This document shows, piece by piece, positions 14,560 to 15,978 of a stretch of DNA of 15,978 nucleotides. Below the pieces are notes generated by a model. The model was not told the origin of the DNA. It did not search any database and saw only the letters and a program-made list of their open reading frames with translations. The translations under genes and the position numbers were made by a program. This DNA comes from Porphyrobacter sp. (GTDB lineage Bacteria > Pseudomonadota > Alphaproteobacteria > Sphingomonadales > Sphingomonadaceae). The DNA is taken from assembly GCA_018991295.1 (NCBI GenBank), contig JAGKSZ010000138.1:1-15978 (forward strand). Reading direction: 5' to 3'. The stretch's first letter is position 1. Every line of letters begins with the position of its first letter.

Positions 14560-15498
14560 CTAAGGCGCGGTGGCCCGCTTGCGCATCATGCCCTCCTGCG
14601 CGACGCTCGCCACAAGTTCGCCGGCAAGGTTGAATATCCGGCCGCGGTTGAACCCGCGCCCCCCGCCACTCCACGGGGCGTCGGTGGCGTAGAGCAGCCA
14701 TTCATCGGCGCGGGCCTCGCGGTGGAACCAGATCGCGTGGTCAAGGCTTGCACCGACCAGTTCATTGCGCATCCAGCTCAGGCCATGCGGCAGCGCGCTG
14801 GTGCCGAGCAGGGTGTAGTCGCTGGCATAGGTGATGATGGCGCGGTGCAGTTCGGGTGTGTCATCCGCTCCGGTGATCGGCGCGCAGACCCGGAACCAGC
14901 TGTGGGCACGTGGCTCGCGCGGGGTCCGGCTCATCCAGTGGAGCGCATCGCAGGTGCGCATTTCGATCGGGCGCGCTCGCAGCATCATGCGGCGCTGCTG
15001 ATCGCTCAGCTTGTCACCCCATTGTGCCACGATCTCGCGGCGCTGGTCCATGTCGGGGCGCAGATCATCGGGCCGTGGGACATCGGGCATGGGCGAATCG
15101 ATGTGCTCAAGGCCGTCTTCGGGAAGCTGGAAGCTGGCGGTGAGGTTGAGGATCGGAACGGCAATCCCATCCTCGTTCTCCTGCGCGGCGACCACCCGGC
15201 GGTTGGCGAAACTGCGGCCGTCGAAATCGCGCTCGATACGGTACTGGATCGGTGCGCCTTCGCGCCCGCCGCGCAGGAAATAGGCGTGGAGCGAGTGCGC
15301 GCTCTTGCCGTCGGTCACGCTGGCCTGTGCCGCCTGAAGCGCCTGCGCCAGCACCTGCCCGCCGAACACCCGGCCGATGCCATCCTTTTGCGGAGCCCCC
15401 GCATAGACATCGGCAGCGCGCTTTTCGACCGTGAGCAGCCGGATCAGACCGGCGACAAGTTCTGCGTTGGTGGGCGTATCATCCATGGCTTGCGCCAT
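14560..15498 (-). CDS. tesB: Acyl-CoA thioesterase II (TesB family)
   Basis: Double-hotdog thioesterase of 312 residues that hydrolyses acyl-CoA to free fatty acid and CoA in the cytoplasm. The first hotdog contains GRVFGGQVLAQALQAA and HSLHAYFLRGG; the second contains ASDYTLLGTSALPHG, SLDHAIWFHR, EWLLYATDAPWSGGGRGFNR and VASVAQEGMMR. By comparison with E. coli TesB the catalytic set is Asp227, Ser251 (Thr in E. coli) and Gln301. Length is slightly above the usual 285-290. Two ATG codons are possible, 15498 and 15486; neither has a good Shine-Dalgarno, and the first is used here. It starts 9 bp after the upstream cupin/JmjC-like gene, suggesting an operon. Confidence 0.93.
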   Translation of the reverse strand: MAQAMDDTPTNAELVAGLIRLLTVEKRAADVYAGAPQKDGIGRVFGGQVLAQALQAAQASVTDGKSAHSLHAYFLRGGREGAPIQYRIERDFDGRSFANRRVVAAQENEDGIAVPILNLTASFQLPEDGLEHIDSPMPDVPRPDDLRPDMDQRREIVAQWGDKLSDQQRRMMLRARPIEMRTCDALHWMSRTPREPRAHSWFRVCAPITGADDTPELHRAIITYASDYTLLGTSALPHGLSWMRNELVGASLDHAIWFHREARADEWLLYATDAPWSGGGRGFNRGRIFNLAGELVASVAQEGMMRKRATAP

Positions 15499-15507
15499 GC
15501 GAGCAGC

Positions 15508-15978
15508 TTAGGAACCCGTCAAGCCGAGCTTGCGAAGCGCGCGAAATGCATAGGCCTTGGCATAGTTCTGATGCGGAAAGCGGCCCGGTGCCCTGGGGCT
15601 GAAACCGCGCTCGCGCAGGATCGCGTTCATGATCCGCGCATCGCTCTCGCGGTAGCTCCATTCGCTGCGCCAGGTGATCGACAGCGACACCGAAGGCGCA
15701 GGCCCGTTCTTCACGAAATGCGGCGCCATCACCGGCACGAACAGTGCCTCGCCCGGAGCAAGCGCGAATTCGGTGCCATGAGCCAGCATCGCATCATCCC
15801 ACTTCAATTCGCGCGGACCGCCCGAATGGTAGGTTTCGTGCGCTTCATCAGGCACGAAGCGGGTGTCGCCTGCCGGAAACTGGGTCATCACCTTGGTGCC
15901 GCGGATCTGGAGCAGGATGTTGTGTTCCGGATCGAAGTGATAGGGCGTGACCGAGTTGGGGCTGGAGACGAAGATGAA
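15508..15978 (-). CDS. Cupin/JmjC-like putative Fe(II) oxygenase, C-terminal 156 residues
   Basis: The reading frame is open to the window edge, so the N terminus is missing. The visible part begins FIFVSSPNSVTPYHFDPEHN and continues with ILLQIRGTKVMTQFPAGD. The H-x-D pair (fragment residues His14, Asp16) and a distal His87 in FVPVMAPHFVKNG make up the metal triad of JmjC/cupin_8 proteins, which are usually Fe(II)/2-oxoglutarate hydroxylases; PGEALFVP is the usual turn before the second histidine. The last 50 residues are Arg-rich and lack a recognised motif. In sphingomonads such proteins often sit near TonB receptors and tryptophan-halogenase-like genes, but only the thioesterase is seen here. 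Substrate (protein residue or small molecule) unknown. Confidence 0.8.
   Translation of the reverse strand, partial: FIFVSSPNSVTPYHFDPEHNILLQIRGTKVMTQFPAGDTRFVPDEAHETYHSGGPRELKWDDAMLAHGTEFALAPGEALFVPVMAPHFVKNGPAPSVSLSITWRSEWSYRESDARIMNAILRERGFSPRAPGRFPHQNYAKAYAFRALRKLGLTGS

Noticed and set aside
13634..14701. 355-codon minus-strand frame across the universal stress gene
   Set aside because: His/Arg/Gln-rich shadow without domain features, overlapping two real genes.
1..15978. CRISPR array, tRNA or rRNA gene, integrase, transposase, or DnaA-box cluster
   Set aside because: None was recognised by eye on either strand; the tandem array at 8905-8959 is far too short in unit length to be a CRISPR.

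Overview
The window looks like a chromosomal segment of a high-GC alphaproteobacterium, most likely in the order Sphingomonadales (Novosphingobium, Erythrobacter or Porphyrobacter type). This rests on protein character, the infA-maf-RNase E/G-yacG gene order, a large TonB-receptor-like outer-membrane protein with a Gly-rich insert, and several families of short palindromic repeats. No database search was possible, so the genus is an inference.

Layout. (1) 1-1941, minus strand: housekeeping operon infA, maf, a compact RNase E/G-family gene and the first codons of yacG; an 87-bp palindromic element sits between maf and the RNase gene. (2) 2178-5474, plus: a 1098-residue TonB-dependent-receptor-like protein carrying a roughly 285-residue insert with a 13-G homopolymer and two tandem two-cysteine repeats. 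(3) 5491-5588: a REP-like inverted pair between convergent genes. (4) 5598-6785, minus: a HI0933/YhiN-type flavoprotein, divergent from uvrC (6852-8879, plus). uvrC carries a second copy of the palindromic element, inserted in frame. (5) 8880-9022: a short, dense intergenic region holding five 11-bp tandem repeats, a near-consensus parS (ParB-binding) site and a minus-strand terminator. (6) 9023-13540, minus: an OmpA-domain envelope protein, a DUF885 putative metallopeptidase and a carotenoid-oxygenase-family enzyme. (7) 13691-14506, plus: a two-domain universal stress protein with an FNR/FixK-type box upstream. (8) 14560-15978, minus: a TesB-type acyl-CoA thioesterase and a cupin/JmjC-like putative Fe(II) oxygenase that continues past the window edge.

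Most genes are ordinary housekeeping or envelope genes. The unusual content lies in the non-gene and within-gene structure. One element family (terminal inverted repeat GCCCACCCC, two internal hairpins) occurs both between genes and inside the uvrC reading frame. The receptor gene has a simple-sequence tract able to switch it off by slippage, and a cysteine-repeat module in its barrel. The parS site suggests, but does not prove, that this segment lies in the origin-proximal part of the chromosome. No CRISPR array, prophage, integrase, transposase, tRNA or rRNA was seen.
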